Of a stretch of 64,000 bases of DNA, positions 7,395-15,492 are shown in pieces. Source of the stretch: Cytobacillus firmus NBRC 15306. GTDB lineage: Bacteria; Bacillota; Bacilli; Bacillales; Cytobacillaceae. Location of the stretch: positions 1-64,000 of the forward strand of contig NZ_BCUY01000009.1 of NCBI RefSeq assembly GCF_001591465.1. Reading direction: 5' to 3'. The notes beneath the pieces are model-generated. The model saw only the letters and a list, made by a program, of their open reading frames with translations, was not told the DNA's origin and did no database searches. Position numbers and translations under genes: made by a program. The stretch's first letter is position 1. Each line of letters opens with the position of its first letter.

Positions 7395-8522
7395 ATGGGA
7401 TTTGATAGAGATTTTAATAAAGACCCTTTTATTGTGATATGGGAATTAACAAGAGCATGCCAGCTAAAATGTCTGCATTGCCGTGCGGAAGCGCAGTACA
7501 GGAGAGATCCGAGAGAACTTTCCTTTGAAGAAGGGAAGGCTCTAATTGACCAAATCAGGGAAATGAACAACCCTATGCTTGTTTTTACGGGTGGAGATCC
7601 ATTAATGAGGCAGGATGTTTTCGACATAGCTGAATATGCCGTGAAAAAAGGCGTTCGTGTTTCCATGACGCCCAGTGCTACACCAAATGTAACGAAAGAA
7701 GCTATTGAAAAAGCCAAACAGGTCGGCTTAGCTCGATGGGCGTTCAGCCTTGATGGGCCAAATGCAGAAATTCACGACCACTTTAGGGGGACTTCCGGTT
7801 CCTTTGATTTAACGATTGAAAGGATAAAATATTTACACGAGCTTGAAATTCCAGTCCAGATTAATACAGTTATCTCGCGTTATAATATCGATTACCTTGA
7901 GGAGATGGCCAAGGTTGTAGAAGAACTCAAATGTGTCCTATGGAGTGTGTTCTTCCTCGTCCCAACAGGGAGAGGGCAGGAAAAAGATATGATCTCGCCG
8001 GTTGAGCATGAGAAGGTATTTACATGGCTGTATAACTTAAGCAAAAAGGTTTCCTTCGATATTAAGACAACAGCTGCCCAGCATTACCGCCGAGTTGTCA
8101 TTCAGCAAAAAATGAAGGAAGCAAAAGATCAAAATGAGGATATTCAATATCTCGATGCACTTACACAGCAAGGGCTGACGGGTTCTATAGATGGTTTAGG
8201 CAGGGCGCCAAAAGGAGTAAATGACGGAAACGGGTTTGTTTTCATTTCACACATTGGGGACGTTTATCCAAGCGGGCTTTTGCCTGTTAAAGCAGGAAAT
8301 GTAAGGGAACAGCCGCTCGCCGAAATATACAGGGAATCGCCCATTTTTAAAGATCTCAGAAATCCTGATAAATACAAAGGGAAATGCGGTCAATGTGAAT
8401 TCCGGTATGTTTGCGGAGGATCAAGATCACGTGCATTTGCCATGACAGGGGATTATATGGAAAGCGAGCCGTTTTGTGTATATATTCCTAAGGCACTTAG
8501 AAAGAATGCGGCAAAGGCATAA
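7395..8522 (+). CDS. radical SAM/SPASM protein, TIGR04053-like
   Basis: 375-residue radical SAM enzyme. Start 7395 is chosen because AAGGAGG lies directly upstream; an in-frame ATG at 7359 has no RBS. The SAM-binding cluster motif is CQLKCLHC (C22, C26, C29) and GGDPL follows. The C-terminus has a SPASM-type cluster region, KCGQCEFRYVCGG...RSRAF...GD...PFC, of the kind in AhbD/NirJ-type haem and d1-haem enzymes and in peptide-modifying enzymes. The closest family I recall is TIGR04053, of unproven function. An FNR box controls it and fnr lies convergently just downstream. No small precursor peptide is seen beside it, so a cofactor or haem substrate is as plausible as a peptide. Confidence 0.82.
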   Translation: MGFDRDFNKDPFIVIWELTRACQLKCLHCRAEAQYRRDPRELSFEEGKALIDQIREMNNPMLVFTGGDPLMRQDVFDIAEYAVKKGVRVSMTPSATPNVTKEAIEKAKQVGLARWAFSLDGPNAEIHDHFRGTSGSFDLTIERIKYLHELEIPVQINTVISRYNIDYLEEMAKVVEELKCVLWSVFFLVPTGRGQEKDMISPVEHEKVFTWLYNLSKKVSFDIKTTAAQHYRRVVIQQKMKEAKDQNEDIQYLDALTQQGLTGSIDGLGRAPKGVNDGNGFVFISHIGDVYPSGLLPVKAGNVREQPLAEIYRESPIFKDLRNPDKYKGKCGQCEFRYVCGGSRSRAFAMTGDYMESEPFCVYIPKALRKNAAKA

Positions 8523-8554
8523 AAGGAATAGAGGAGTGCAGCATGACTGCGCTC

Positions 8555-9256
8555 CTATTCAATGCTGCAGTATACGGCAGGGCAATTTTCACAGCCTATT
8601 TCACTTTTTAAATATTGAAGATCTTGAACTGTAATTTTTCCATTTATGATCGTAATAATGCCGTCCTTCTTCAGTTCACCTAGTATCCGGTTGGTGCTCT
8701 CTCTGGAGGTGCCGCAGAAATTCCCAAGCTCCTGATTCGTAAGGGGCAGATCAATTAGTATGCCGCCATTCACCTTTACGCCATAGCTGTTAGTCATTCT
8801 GATAAGAGTTGAATACAGGGCACCTTTTTTCCCATTAAGCACGAGGTCTCTGAATTTGGTCTGTGTATTGCGGAAATGGTCGCTCATCCATTTCATAAAT
8901 TCATAGGCCAGAGTACTATTTTTAAAAATCTCCCTTTCCAGGACATCTTTTTTAATCACAGCTACTTCACCAGCTTCAAGAACTAAAGCATTCAATAAAT
9001 ATTTTGGGTCGCTGGTAAATAAGGTCAGCTCACCAATGATTTCATTTTCTCCGCATAACCTGAAGGTGAGTTCCCTGCCATCTGCTGTTATCTTGCTGAT
9101 TTGTATCTTGCCGGAAAGGATGATATACAGTTCATCTGCATCCATGCCTTCCTGAAAAATATAAGCCCCTTTCTGGGTTTTCATATGCCGGTCAGCGAAA
9201 TGAAGAAGCTCTTTAATCTCAATGGAATGTGTCTGTTTAATGGCTGTATGAGCCAT
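8555..9256 (-). CDS. fnr: Fnr, oxygen-sensing Crp/Fnr family regulator
   Basis: 233-residue regulator with an N-terminal cNMP-type beta-barrel (~10-115), a long dimer helix, and a C-terminal helix-turn-helix (LTNQELGNFCGTSRESTNRIL). The C-terminus has GCENCPAVYC, i.e. C222, C225 and C230. This is the same C-X2-C-X4-C spacing as the three cysteines that hold the [4Fe-4S] cluster of B. subtilis Fnr (C227, C230, C235). The fourth ligand there, D141, probably corresponds to D137 here. It therefore should sense oxygen and switch on anaerobic genes. Four FNR-type boxes lie within 5 kb. The RBS is GAAGGAGG. No FNR box was found at its own promoter. Confidence 0.93.
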   Translation of the reverse strand: MAHTAIKQTHSIEIKELLHFADRHMKTQKGAYIFQEGMDADELYIILSGKIQISKITADGRELTFRLCGENEIIGELTLFTSDPKYLLNALVLEAGEVAVIKKDVLEREIFKNSTLAYEFMKWMSDHFRNTQTKFRDLVLNGKKGALYSTLIRMTNSYGVKVNGGILIDLPLTNQELGNFCGTSRESTNRILGELKKDGIITIINGKITVQDLQYLKSEIGCENCPAVYCSIE

Positions 9257-9541
9257 GGTAATCCTCCTTCATAAAACAACTGTCTTTTCTCACAATAATA
9301 TCATTTGTATAGTGAAAACATCGCCGGCTTTTGTGTCTTTATTGTGGCATTTTCTATAGAAATGGCTAGTCACAGCTATTAAAAAACAATTTCCTATTAA
9401 CATTGCATCGATTGTATGTTCTAATAGTAAAAGCCCTTAATTTGAGATACTGGGTTATTTCTGTTATTTTAAGGGAAAGGCTAAAATATACATCTGTATA
9501 GATAGCTTAATAAAGTCACTCTTTAAATGGAGTTGAACGGA
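9257..9541. other. divergent intergenic region fnr/moaA
   Basis: About 285 bases, AT-rich, holding the promoters of fnr (left) and moaA (right). I searched for TGTGA-N6-TCACA and found only single half sites (for example TCACA at 9370), so autoregulation by the same motif is not supported. No small gene or stable hairpin was seen. Confidence 0.5.
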
Positions 9542-10558
9542 ATGGCTAAAACAATCGTTAAAGATAAATTGAATAGACCTTTAAGAGACCTGCGTATTTC
9601 TGTCATTGACCGCTGTAATTTCCGCTGTCAATATTGCATGCCGGCAGAAATTTTCGGTCCTGATTTTGCTTTTCTTCCAAAAAGCGAGCTTCTCAGCTAT
9701 GAAGAAATTGAACGGCTGGCTAAAATTTTCGTGAGTCTTGGAGTGGAGAAGATCAGGTTAACAGGCGGGGAGCCCCTTATGAGAAAGGACATGCCTAAAC
9801 TTGTCAAAATGCTTTCAGACATTGAGGGATTAAAAGATATTGGACTGACCACCAATGGTGTATTGCTTCCCAAACATGCGAAGGATTTAAAAGAAGCAGG
9901 ACTGTTGAGGGTTAACATCAGTCTTGACAGTCTGGATGATGAGCTTTTCGGACAAATTAACGGACGCAATGTGGGTGTCAAACCAGTCCTTAAAGGGATC
10001 GAAGCAGCAAAAGAAGCAGGACTTGGCGTGAAGATTAATATGGTCGTCAAAAAAGGCCTGAATGATTCTGAAATTGTCCCGATGGCTAAGTTCTGTAAAG
10101 ATAACGGCTTACAGCTCCGCTTTATTGAATACATGGATGTCGGCAGCACAAACGGCTGGAAAATGGATGAGGTAGTAACTAAAAAAGAGATTTATGAGCT
10201 CTTAAAGGAACACTATTTTTTAGAGCCGGTAGATCCGGATTATTTCGGAGAGGTGGCCAAGCGGTACCGCTATAAAGGCACCGATGTAGATGTTGGGTTT
10301 ATTACATCTGTTTCTGAATCTTTCTGTTCAAGCTGCACTCGTTCAAGATTGTCAGCAAACGGCCAAATTTTCACGTGTCTATTTAATGGTGAAGGGCACG
10401 ATTTAAAGGAATTTATGAGAAAAGGCGCCACGGACGAAGAAATTACCGATCGGATTATTAAGATTTGGAATGGCAGAAAAGACAGGTACTCAGACGAACG
10501 GACAGAAGAAACCGCTGCAAACAGGAAAAAGATTGAAATGTCCTATATTGGGGGATGA
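9542..10558 (+). CDS. moaA: GTP 3',8-cyclase MoaA
   Basis: 338-residue radical SAM enzyme for the first step of molybdenum cofactor synthesis, turning GTP into 3',8-cyclo-dihydro-GTP. Start 9542 is preferred because GGAG (9529-9532) sits at normal distance. The ATG at 9527 has no RBS and overlaps that GGAG. The N-terminal cluster is CNFRCQYC (C25, C29, C32). The second cluster lies in the [18 protein letters not shown] region. The C-terminal GG tail is present. MoaC, MoaD, MoaE and MoaB are not in the window. Confidence 0.95.
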   Translation: MAKTIVKDKLNRPLRDLRISVIDRCNFRCQYCMPAEIFGPDFAFLPKSELLSYEEIERLAKIFVSLGVEKIRLTGGEPLMRKDMPKLVKMLSDIEGLKDIGLTTNGVLLPKHAKDLKEAGLLRVNISLDSLDDELFGQINGRNVGVKPVLKGIEAAKEAGLGVKINMVVKKGLNDSEIVPMAKFCKDNGLQLRFIEYMDVGSTNGWKMDEVVTKKEIYELLKEHYFLEPVDPDYFGEVAKRYRYKGTDVDVGFITSVSESFCSSCTRSRLSANGQIFTCLFNGEGHDLKEFMRKGATDEEITDRIIKIWNGRKDRYSDERTEETAANRKKIEMSYIGG

Positions 10559-10562
10559 AAAA

Positions 10563-10620
10563 GCATGCTTTGCTGTGTCATGAGAAATAGGCACAGCGGG
10601 CAGGCTTTTATTTTTGCCGT
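10563..10620 (+). terminator. probable terminator after moaA
   Basis: An imperfect stem built on GCTGTG/CACAGC, extended by GCATGC against GGCAGGC-like bases, ends in CTTTTATTTTT. It is weaker than the others in the window. Confidence 0.5.
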
Positions 10621-10629
10621 TTGAATGCA

Positions 10630-10661
10630 CAAAAAATCTGCAGCCGATATTGGCTGCAGAT
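10630..10661 (-). terminator. terminator of ric (leftward)
   Basis: On the minus strand ATCTGCAGCC, loop, GGCTGCAGAT, then a T-run. It lies just after the ric stop codon. Confidence 0.88.
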
Positions 10662-10671
10662 AAAGCATTGT

Positions 10672-11364
10672 TTAAATATATCGAGGGAAAAGAATATTAT
10701 TTTCCAGATGAACATGCATGAACGTTTGGCTTTCCAGATCTTCAAGCCGCTTATATACAAGACGATAAGAACCGCATGCATCTGCTGGAGGAGTAAAATC
10801 AGCTGTAATTTCCCTCAATTCCTTTAAAATTGAACCTGCATGATCATGCTCCTTCTCAAGCTCCCGGATATAGCTGATGATTTCTTCGCGATTTTCAACT
10901 GTAGGGTCTTCAAGCTTCAGAAGAAGCGGAAAAACTGACTCTTCCTCTTTGGAAGTATGTTCAAGAAGCTCGTGCTTCAATTCAAAGAATAATTGATGGA
11001 CTTTAAGAAGCTCCTCATGGCTTTCTCCATGAACTCTTGATACCTTTGTTACATATGGGCTCAATTGTGATAGTTCTTCTTCAAGAGGACGATGATATCG
11101 ATTGATGACATGTTCAATAATGTCTTCTGATGTACTGTCTGTCCAAACCTCTAAATCATCGGTTTGGTTTTCCTTTTGAATTACATCGTTTAATTCGTTA
11201 ATCAGAACGTCCATATCTGCTGACTGCTCTGAAACAGCACGCGCCAGCGGAATATTGCCGCCGCAGCAAAAATCAATGCGATGACGTTTAAAAACATCGC
11301 TTGTTTTTGGAAATTCATTTACGATATCTTTTACCAGACGATCTTTTGTAATTTGTATAGTCAT
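10672..11364 (-). CDS. ric: iron-sulfur cluster repair di-iron protein (RIC/ScdA/YtfE)
   Basis: 230-residue protein that repairs iron-sulfur clusters damaged by nitric oxide or oxidants. The N-terminal ScdA_N-type domain contains the CCGG motif (C33, C34) in DFCCGGNIPLARAV. The C-terminal hemerythrin-like domain supplies the di-iron ligands: histidines in NRYHRPLEEEL, HGESHEE, LEHTSKEEES, EKEHDHAG and the last HVHLENNILFPRYI. Start 11364 is chosen from AAGGAGG upstream; a longer in-frame start lacks support and would pass the predicted transcription start. An FNR box lies upstream, which fits a role during nitrate/nitrite respiration when NO is formed. Confidence 0.92.
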   Translation of the reverse strand: MTIQITKDRLVKDIVNEFPKTSDVFKRHRIDFCCGGNIPLARAVSEQSADMDVLINELNDVIQKENQTDDLEVWTDSTSEDIIEHVINRYHRPLEEELSQLSPYVTKVSRVHGESHEELLKVHQLFFELKHELLEHTSKEEESVFPLLLKLEDPTVENREEIISYIRELEKEHDHAGSILKELREITADFTPPADACGSYRLVYKRLEDLESQTFMHVHLENNILFPRYI

Positions 11365-11400
11365 TGAATTTTTCCTCCTTCTATCTTGTGAACTATCTAA

Positions 11401-11443
11401 AGAATAAACGAATCTCCTTTTTAATTTGGTGACGGGCATCACA
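11401..11443 (-). promoter_or_regulatory. FNR box and promoter of ric
   Basis: Read leftward, TGTGA-TGCCCG-TCACC (11443-11428) is followed by -10 TATTCT (11406-11401). The palindrome centre is again 34.5 bases from the end of the -10, i.e. -41.5 from the predicted start near 11394. Confidence 0.75.
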
Positions 11444-11501
11444 CTTGCAGGCTTTTTATAAAGTTTTTTGAGTAAAACCTTGCACAGATGAAAACTGAAA
11501 G

Positions 11502-11544
11502 TGTGATGATTGTCATGTTATGGATTTTCATGTACGTTTATAAT
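11502..11544 (+). promoter_or_regulatory. FNR box and promoter of moeA-mobB
   Basis: TGTGA-TGATTG-TCATG (11502-11517) is followed by a perfect -10 TATAAT (11539-11544). The centre to -10 distance is 34.5 bases, i.e. -41.5 from the predicted start at about 11551. It lies back to back with the ric FNR box, 74 bases away. Confidence 0.75.
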
Positions 11545-11591
11545 AATTAAATTAGAAAAGACATTAAGAAAAGTACATAGGAGCTGATATC

Positions 11592-12857
11592 ATGCTGGAA
11601 AAAAGAACTCCCATTCCTGTTGCTGAAGCAGTAAAAAAAATCATGGCATATCAATTAAACGGATGTGCAGAATACGTATCCATTAATGAAAGCAGCGGCC
11701 GTTTTCTGGCAGAAGATTTAAAAGCGACACATGATGTCCCTCATTTTGATCGATCACCATATGATGGTTTTGCTGTCCGTTCTGCAGATACAAAGGAAGC
11801 TTCAATGGAAAATCCCGTCGTATTTGAGGTGGTAGACCACATTGGGGCGGGGCATGTGACTTCTAGAAACATTGGTCCATTCCAGGCTGTGAGGATCATG
11901 ACCGGTGCGCAAATGCCTGAGGAATGTGATGCTGTTGTAATGCTTGAACTGGCAAAAGCATACGAAGAAGACGGTAAGAATTATATGTCCATAAAACGCT
12001 CCTATAAAACTGGAGACAATGTTTCCTTCAAAGGAGAAGATGCAAAAAAAGGAGATTCTTTAGTTAAGAAGGGGACAAAGATCAATCCCGGAATTCAGGC
12101 CATTCTCGCAACCTTTGGTTATGCAGAAGTGCCTGTTGCCAAAAAGCCTGTTATTGGATTATTTGCAACAGGCACTGAACTATTGGAAGTCCATGAACCG
12201 CTGGAACCGGGGAAAATCAGAAACAGCAATGCTCATATGATTACAGCGCAAATTGAACGGGCCGGCGGGGAAGTTATTTATTATGGAAAGCTTCCTGACG
12301 AATTTGAAACATGTTTTAATGCTGTAAAAGAAGCGTTGAACAGCGTGGATATGCTGATTACTACAGGCGGTGTATCTGTGGGCGATTTTGATTATCTGCC
12401 GGGCATTTATGAAAAACTTGAGGCAGAGGTGCTGTTCAATAAAGTTGCCATGAGGCCAGGCAGTGTAACGACTGTTGCCCAGCATGAGGGAAAACTTCTG
12501 TTTGGACTTTCGGGAAATCCTTCTGCCTGCTATGTCGGGTTTGAGCTTTTTACAAGACCAATCATCCGGAAAATGCTGTTCTCTGAGAAACCGCACTTAA
12601 GGAAAGAAACTGCTGAACTGGTTGCAGAATTTCCAAAAGCAAACCCATTTACACGATTTGTCAGGACGTCTGTAAATTATTTGGAAGGACGACTGGTGGC
12701 AGCACCAAGCGGAGTGGATAAATCAAATATTGTGATGAGTCTTGCCGGTGCGAACTCGCTAATGATTCTGCCAGGCGGAACGAGAGGCTATGGCAAGGGG
12801 GACATCGTTGAAGTACTATTGCTTGAGGACCATGAAGGAAGCAAATGGCCATGGTAA
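11592..12857 (+). CDS. moeA: molybdopterin molybdotransferase MoeA
   Basis: 421-residue enzyme that inserts molybdate into adenylylated molybdopterin. It shows the MoeA domain order: domain with FDRSPYDGFAVRS near residue 55, domain II with IGAGHVTSRNIGP and RIMTGAQMP, and the MoCF-type domain III with TGTELLE, TTGGVSVGDFDYL and GLSGNPSACYVGFELF. A C-terminal beta-barrel (domain IV) ends near residue 410. The RBS is TAGGAG. Its end overlaps the start of mobB by 13 bases, giving a coupled pair. Confidence 0.95.
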   Translation: MLEKRTPIPVAEAVKKIMAYQLNGCAEYVSINESSGRFLAEDLKATHDVPHFDRSPYDGFAVRSADTKEASMENPVVFEVVDHIGAGHVTSRNIGPFQAVRIMTGAQMPEECDAVVMLELAKAYEEDGKNYMSIKRSYKTGDNVSFKGEDAKKGDSLVKKGTKINPGIQAILATFGYAEVPVAKKPVIGLFATGTELLEVHEPLEPGKIRNSNAHMITAQIERAGGEVIYYGKLPDEFETCFNAVKEALNSVDMLITTGGVSVGDFDYLPGIYEKLEAEVLFNKVAMRPGSVTTVAQHEGKLLFGLSGNPSACYVGFELFTRPIIRKMLFSEKPHLRKETAELVAEFPKANPFTRFVRTSVNYLEGRLVAAPSGVDKSNIVMSLAGANSLMILPGGTRGYGKGDIVEVLLLEDHEGSKWPW

Positions 12858-13387
12858 AGGGAGCTGTTATCTTTCAGGTATCCGGCTATCAAAACAGCGG
12901 AAAAACAACGTTGATAAATAAATTGATTTCCGGATTAAAAGAAAAGGGGCTTTCTGTCATTACCATTAAACATCATGGTCATGGCGGCAAACCGGAAACT
13001 CCGGAAGGGAAGGATTCCAGCAGCCATATCGAGTCAGGAGCTGCCGCTTCACTTGTAGAAGGGGGAGGCAGACTTCTTATGCATGCTGAGAAGAAAAGCT
13101 GGAGCCTGGAGGAGCAGGTAAGGATTGTGCTGCAGCTGCAGCCGGACGTCGTGCTTATTGAAGGTCATAAAAAGGCATCATATTCTAAAGCACTCTTGCT
13201 CAGAAGTGAAGAAGAAATGCACCTTATGAAGGAATTGACAAATGTTTGTGCAGTGATCAGCTGGGATGCTAAAGTAATAAAATCAAACGATGCAAATTTT
13301 GAAACGCCGTTTTTCAGCATTGGTGATCCCAAAGGCCCTGATTGGATTGTTGAGTATTTAGTGAGCGAAAGAATGAAAAAAAGATAG
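12845..13387 (+). CDS. mobB: molybdopterin-guanine dinucleotide biosynthesis adaptor MobB
   Basis: 180-residue GTP-binding P-loop protein of the MobB family, which assists MobA in forming the guanine dinucleotide form of molybdenum cofactor. The Walker A motif is GYQNSGKTT (14-22), and KHHGHGG and VLIEGHKKASY are typical of the family. The start overlaps moeA; an ATG two codons later (12851) is also possible. The dinucleotide cofactor serves enzymes such as respiratory nitrate reductase, which fits the FNR context. Confidence 0.93.
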   Translation: MAMVKGAVIFQVSGYQNSGKTTLINKLISGLKEKGLSVITIKHHGHGGKPETPEGKDSSSHIESGAAASLVEGGGRLLMHAEKKSWSLEEQVRIVLQLQPDVVLIEGHKKASYSKALLLRSEEEMHLMKELTNVCAVISWDAKVIKSNDANFETPFFSIGDPKGPDWIVEYLVSERMKKR

Positions 13388-13393
13388 AAGCAG

Positions 13394-13424
13394 AACAGCC
13401 CAATTCTATTTTGGGCTGTTTTTA
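13394..13424 (+). terminator. terminator after mobB
   Basis: ACAGCCCAA, loop ttctatt, TTGGGCTGT, then TTTT. Confidence 0.88.
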
Positions 13425-13466
13425 ATATCCTCTCAAAATTGAACTTTTTGTGGCGTTGTGTGTATC

Positions 13467-13509
13467 AGTGATAATCTTCACTTTATATTTACCGGGAAGA
13501 TTATATATT
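13467..13509 (+). promoter_or_regulatory. FNR box and promoter of ywiC-like gene
   Basis: AGTGA-TAATCT-TCACT (13467-13482) is a symmetric FNR-like palindrome with both outer bases off consensus. A -10 TATATT at 13504-13509 gives the same 34.5-base spacing (-41.5) as the other three sites. Overlapping TATATA and TATTAT hexamers make this -10 less certain than the others. Confidence 0.65.
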
Positions 13510-13540
13510 ATAGGCAGAAAGCAGCGGGGAGGTATTATAG

Positions 13541-14260
13541 ATGAAGTTATTTATGCCGAAACAGCATGGCGCCTGGGCAATGCTGTTTCTGCCATTTTGG
13601 CTCGGAGCGGCTGCATCTGATATTATTTGGTCTCATATCCCGTTTTTTTTAGGATGGATATTACTATATCTGGCCACTTATCCGGGCCTTCTGCTATTTA
13701 AAAGAAAAAGAATGGCTTTATATGCAAAATGGACGGCCATTTATCTGGTCCCGGCTATTTTACTCCTTATAATTCCTTTACTGGAAAGGCCATCGATTAT
13801 CATTTTCGGGCTTCTTATGGTTCCTTTCTTTATTATTAATGCGTTCTATTCTTTCAAAAACAGAGATAGAGCATTGGGCAACGACTTTAGTGCCATTTGT
13901 GCATTTTCAATAGCGGGTCTTGCGAGCAGCTGCTTGCCGCAGGGGGGAATTTCACCGATGGCCTGGACAGTGTTTGCAGCATCTATTTTATTTTTTGCAG
14001 GAAGCACCTTCTATGTAAAATCAATGATCAGGGAAAAGAAAAATAGTTCCTTTAAATGGATTTCCTGGATCTTTCATACTGCGGTACCGATACTTTGGCT
14101 CCTGGCGGGCGGATGGATTGTATCTGCTGCGTTTCTTCCCAGCCTTTTCAGGTCCATTGCATTTTACGGGAAGTCATTTACACCAAAAAAAATTGGCGTT
14201 TATGAAATTGCTAATGCTTCAATATTCTTCTTCATGTTATTACTTGCCATACACACTTGA
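13541..14260 (+). CDS. ywiC: YwiC-like membrane protein
   Basis: 239-residue polytopic membrane protein of the YwiC-like family. It opens with the typical KQHGAWAMLFLPFWLGA, a prenyltransferase-like motif, and has about six to seven hydrophobic segments up to residue ~238. B. subtilis ywiC lies beside narK-fnr, so the association with Fnr recurs here although the chromosomal site differs. Its biochemical function is unknown. The start has GGGGAGG upstream. An FNR box predicts expression without oxygen. Confidence 0.82.
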   Translation: MKLFMPKQHGAWAMLFLPFWLGAAASDIIWSHIPFFLGWILLYLATYPGLLLFKRKRMALYAKWTAIYLVPAILLLIIPLLERPSIIIFGLLMVPFFIINAFYSFKNRDRALGNDFSAICAFSIAGLASSCLPQGGISPMAWTVFAASILFFAGSTFYVKSMIREKKNSSFKWISWIFHTAVPILWLLAGGWIVSAAFLPSLFRSIAFYGKSFTPKKIGVYEIANASIFFFMLLLAIHT

Positions 14261-14261
14261 G

Positions 14262-14287
14262 AACCGGCCAGAAAAGGCCGGTTTTTT
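14262..14287 (+). terminator. terminator after ywiC
   Basis: AACCGGCC, loop, GGCCGGTT followed by TTTT. This ends the anaerobic block before the arginine cluster. Confidence 0.9.
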
Positions 14288-14348
14288 CAATTTATCAAGA
14301 AAAGCGGATAATAAATATTAGAAATCTTTAAAACTTCAGTAAAATAGG

Positions 14349-14377
14349 TTGCAATTTTTCAAACCAGTTTCTATAAT
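14349..14377 (+). promoter_or_regulatory. sigma-A promoter of the arg operon
   Basis: TTGCAA (14349-14354), a 17-base spacer and TATAAT (14372-14377) predict a start at about 14384, 64 bases before argC. Confidence 0.8.
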
Positions 14378-14384
14378 AAGAGAA

Positions 14385-14426
14385 ACATAAATTCATAAAT
14401 ATGTATATAAATGATTAAATATACAA
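14385..14426 (+). promoter_or_regulatory. AhrC (ArgR) operator region of argC
   Basis: ATGATTAAATATACAA (14411-14426) matches the ARG box N-TGAAT-WWWW-ATTCA-N with two mismatches. The adjacent AT-rich stretch (14385-14410) contains further half sites such as ATTCAT. It lies just downstream of the predicted start, as expected for arginine-dependent repression by AhrC. Confidence 0.5.
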
Positions 14427-14447
14427 CAAAGTGTGAAAGGAGCAGTT

Positions 14448-15479
14448 ATGAACGTTTCAATAATCGGAACAACCGGATATGGGGGTGCTGAATTGCTCCG
14501 TATCCTCAAGCAGCATCCGGAATTTAACATTATATCAATTCATTCAACCAAAGAAGACATCCCCATTTGGAATGAATATCCGCATCTATATGGAATATTA
14601 GACAAAAATTTGCAGGGAATAGATTCAGATCAAATAGCTGGCCAATCTGATATTGTTTTTCTGGCTACACCATCTGGGGTATCGGGAAAACTTGCTGAAG
14701 ATTTTTCAGGTAAAGACGTTAAGGTAATTGACCTATCCGGTGACCTTCGAATTCCGGCTCAAGCCTATCTGGATTGGTATAAACACGCTCCTGCAAACGA
14801 ATCTCTTGTAGAAAAAGCAGTATATGGGCTTCCTGAGTGGCATCATGACGAAATAGCTGCCGCAGACATCATATCTAATCCTGGGTGCTATCCAACAGCT
14901 GCTCTGCTAAGTCTTGCACCGGTTGTAAAAGAAAATTTAATAAAACCAGATAGTGTTGTTGTCGATGCAAAATCCGGGGTGTCCGGGGCAGGACGGGCGC
15001 TTTCGCGAACAACAAGCTATGCGGAAGCAAATGAAAACCTGCGGGTTTATAAGGTAAACCAGCATCAGCATACACCCGAGATCGAACAGCAGCTGATGAA
15101 ATGGAATTCCGCATTGATGCCGATCACCTTCACAACCCATCTTCTTCCGATAACAAGGGGCATTATGACAACCAGTTATGTTCAGATGACCAAAGAATAC
15201 ACTTCTTCTCAAATTCTTGAACTTTATCAATCAGTCTATGAAAACCAGCCATTTGTCCGGATTCGTCCGGAAAATACCTTTCCTTCTGTAAAAGAGGTGG
15301 CAGGCTCTAATTTTTGCGATATAGGTGTCCATATGGATTCCAGAACGGGCAGACTGACAATCGTTTCAGTGATTGATAATTTAATGAAGGGTGCTGCCGG
15401 GCAGGCTGTGCAAAATGCCAATATTATGAGCGGATTGGATGAAGCAGCGGGTCTCGGATTTGTTCCGCTCTATCCATAA
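14448..15479 (+). CDS. argC: N-acetyl-gamma-glutamyl-phosphate reductase ArgC
   Basis: 343-residue NADPH-dependent reductase of arginine synthesis. The ATG at 14448 is preceded by GAAAGGAG; the GTG at 14433 has no RBS. The nucleotide-binding IIGTTGYGGAEL is at residues 5-16. The catalytic cysteine is C147 in SNPGCYPTA. It is the first gene of argC-J-B-D-carA-carB-argF, the B. subtilis order. Confidence 0.97.
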   Translation: MNVSIIGTTGYGGAELLRILKQHPEFNIISIHSTKEDIPIWNEYPHLYGILDKNLQGIDSDQIAGQSDIVFLATPSGVSGKLAEDFSGKDVKVIDLSGDLRIPAQAYLDWYKHAPANESLVEKAVYGLPEWHHDEIAAADIISNPGCYPTAALLSLAPVVKENLIKPDSVVVDAKSGVSGAGRALSRTTSYAEANENLRVYKVNQHQHTPEIEQQLMKWNSALMPITFTTHLLPITRGIMTTSYVQMTKEYTSSQILELYQSVYENQPFVRIRPENTFPSVKEVAGSNFCDIGVHMDSRTGRLTIVSVIDNLMKGAAGQAVQNANIMSGLDEAAGLGFVPLYP

Positions 15480-15492
15480 GGAGGAAAGAAAA

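Noticed and set aside
9257-9541. Possible FNR boxes upstream of fnr and moaA
   Set aside because: Only single half sites (such as TCACA at 9370-9374) occur; no partner half lies at the right distance.
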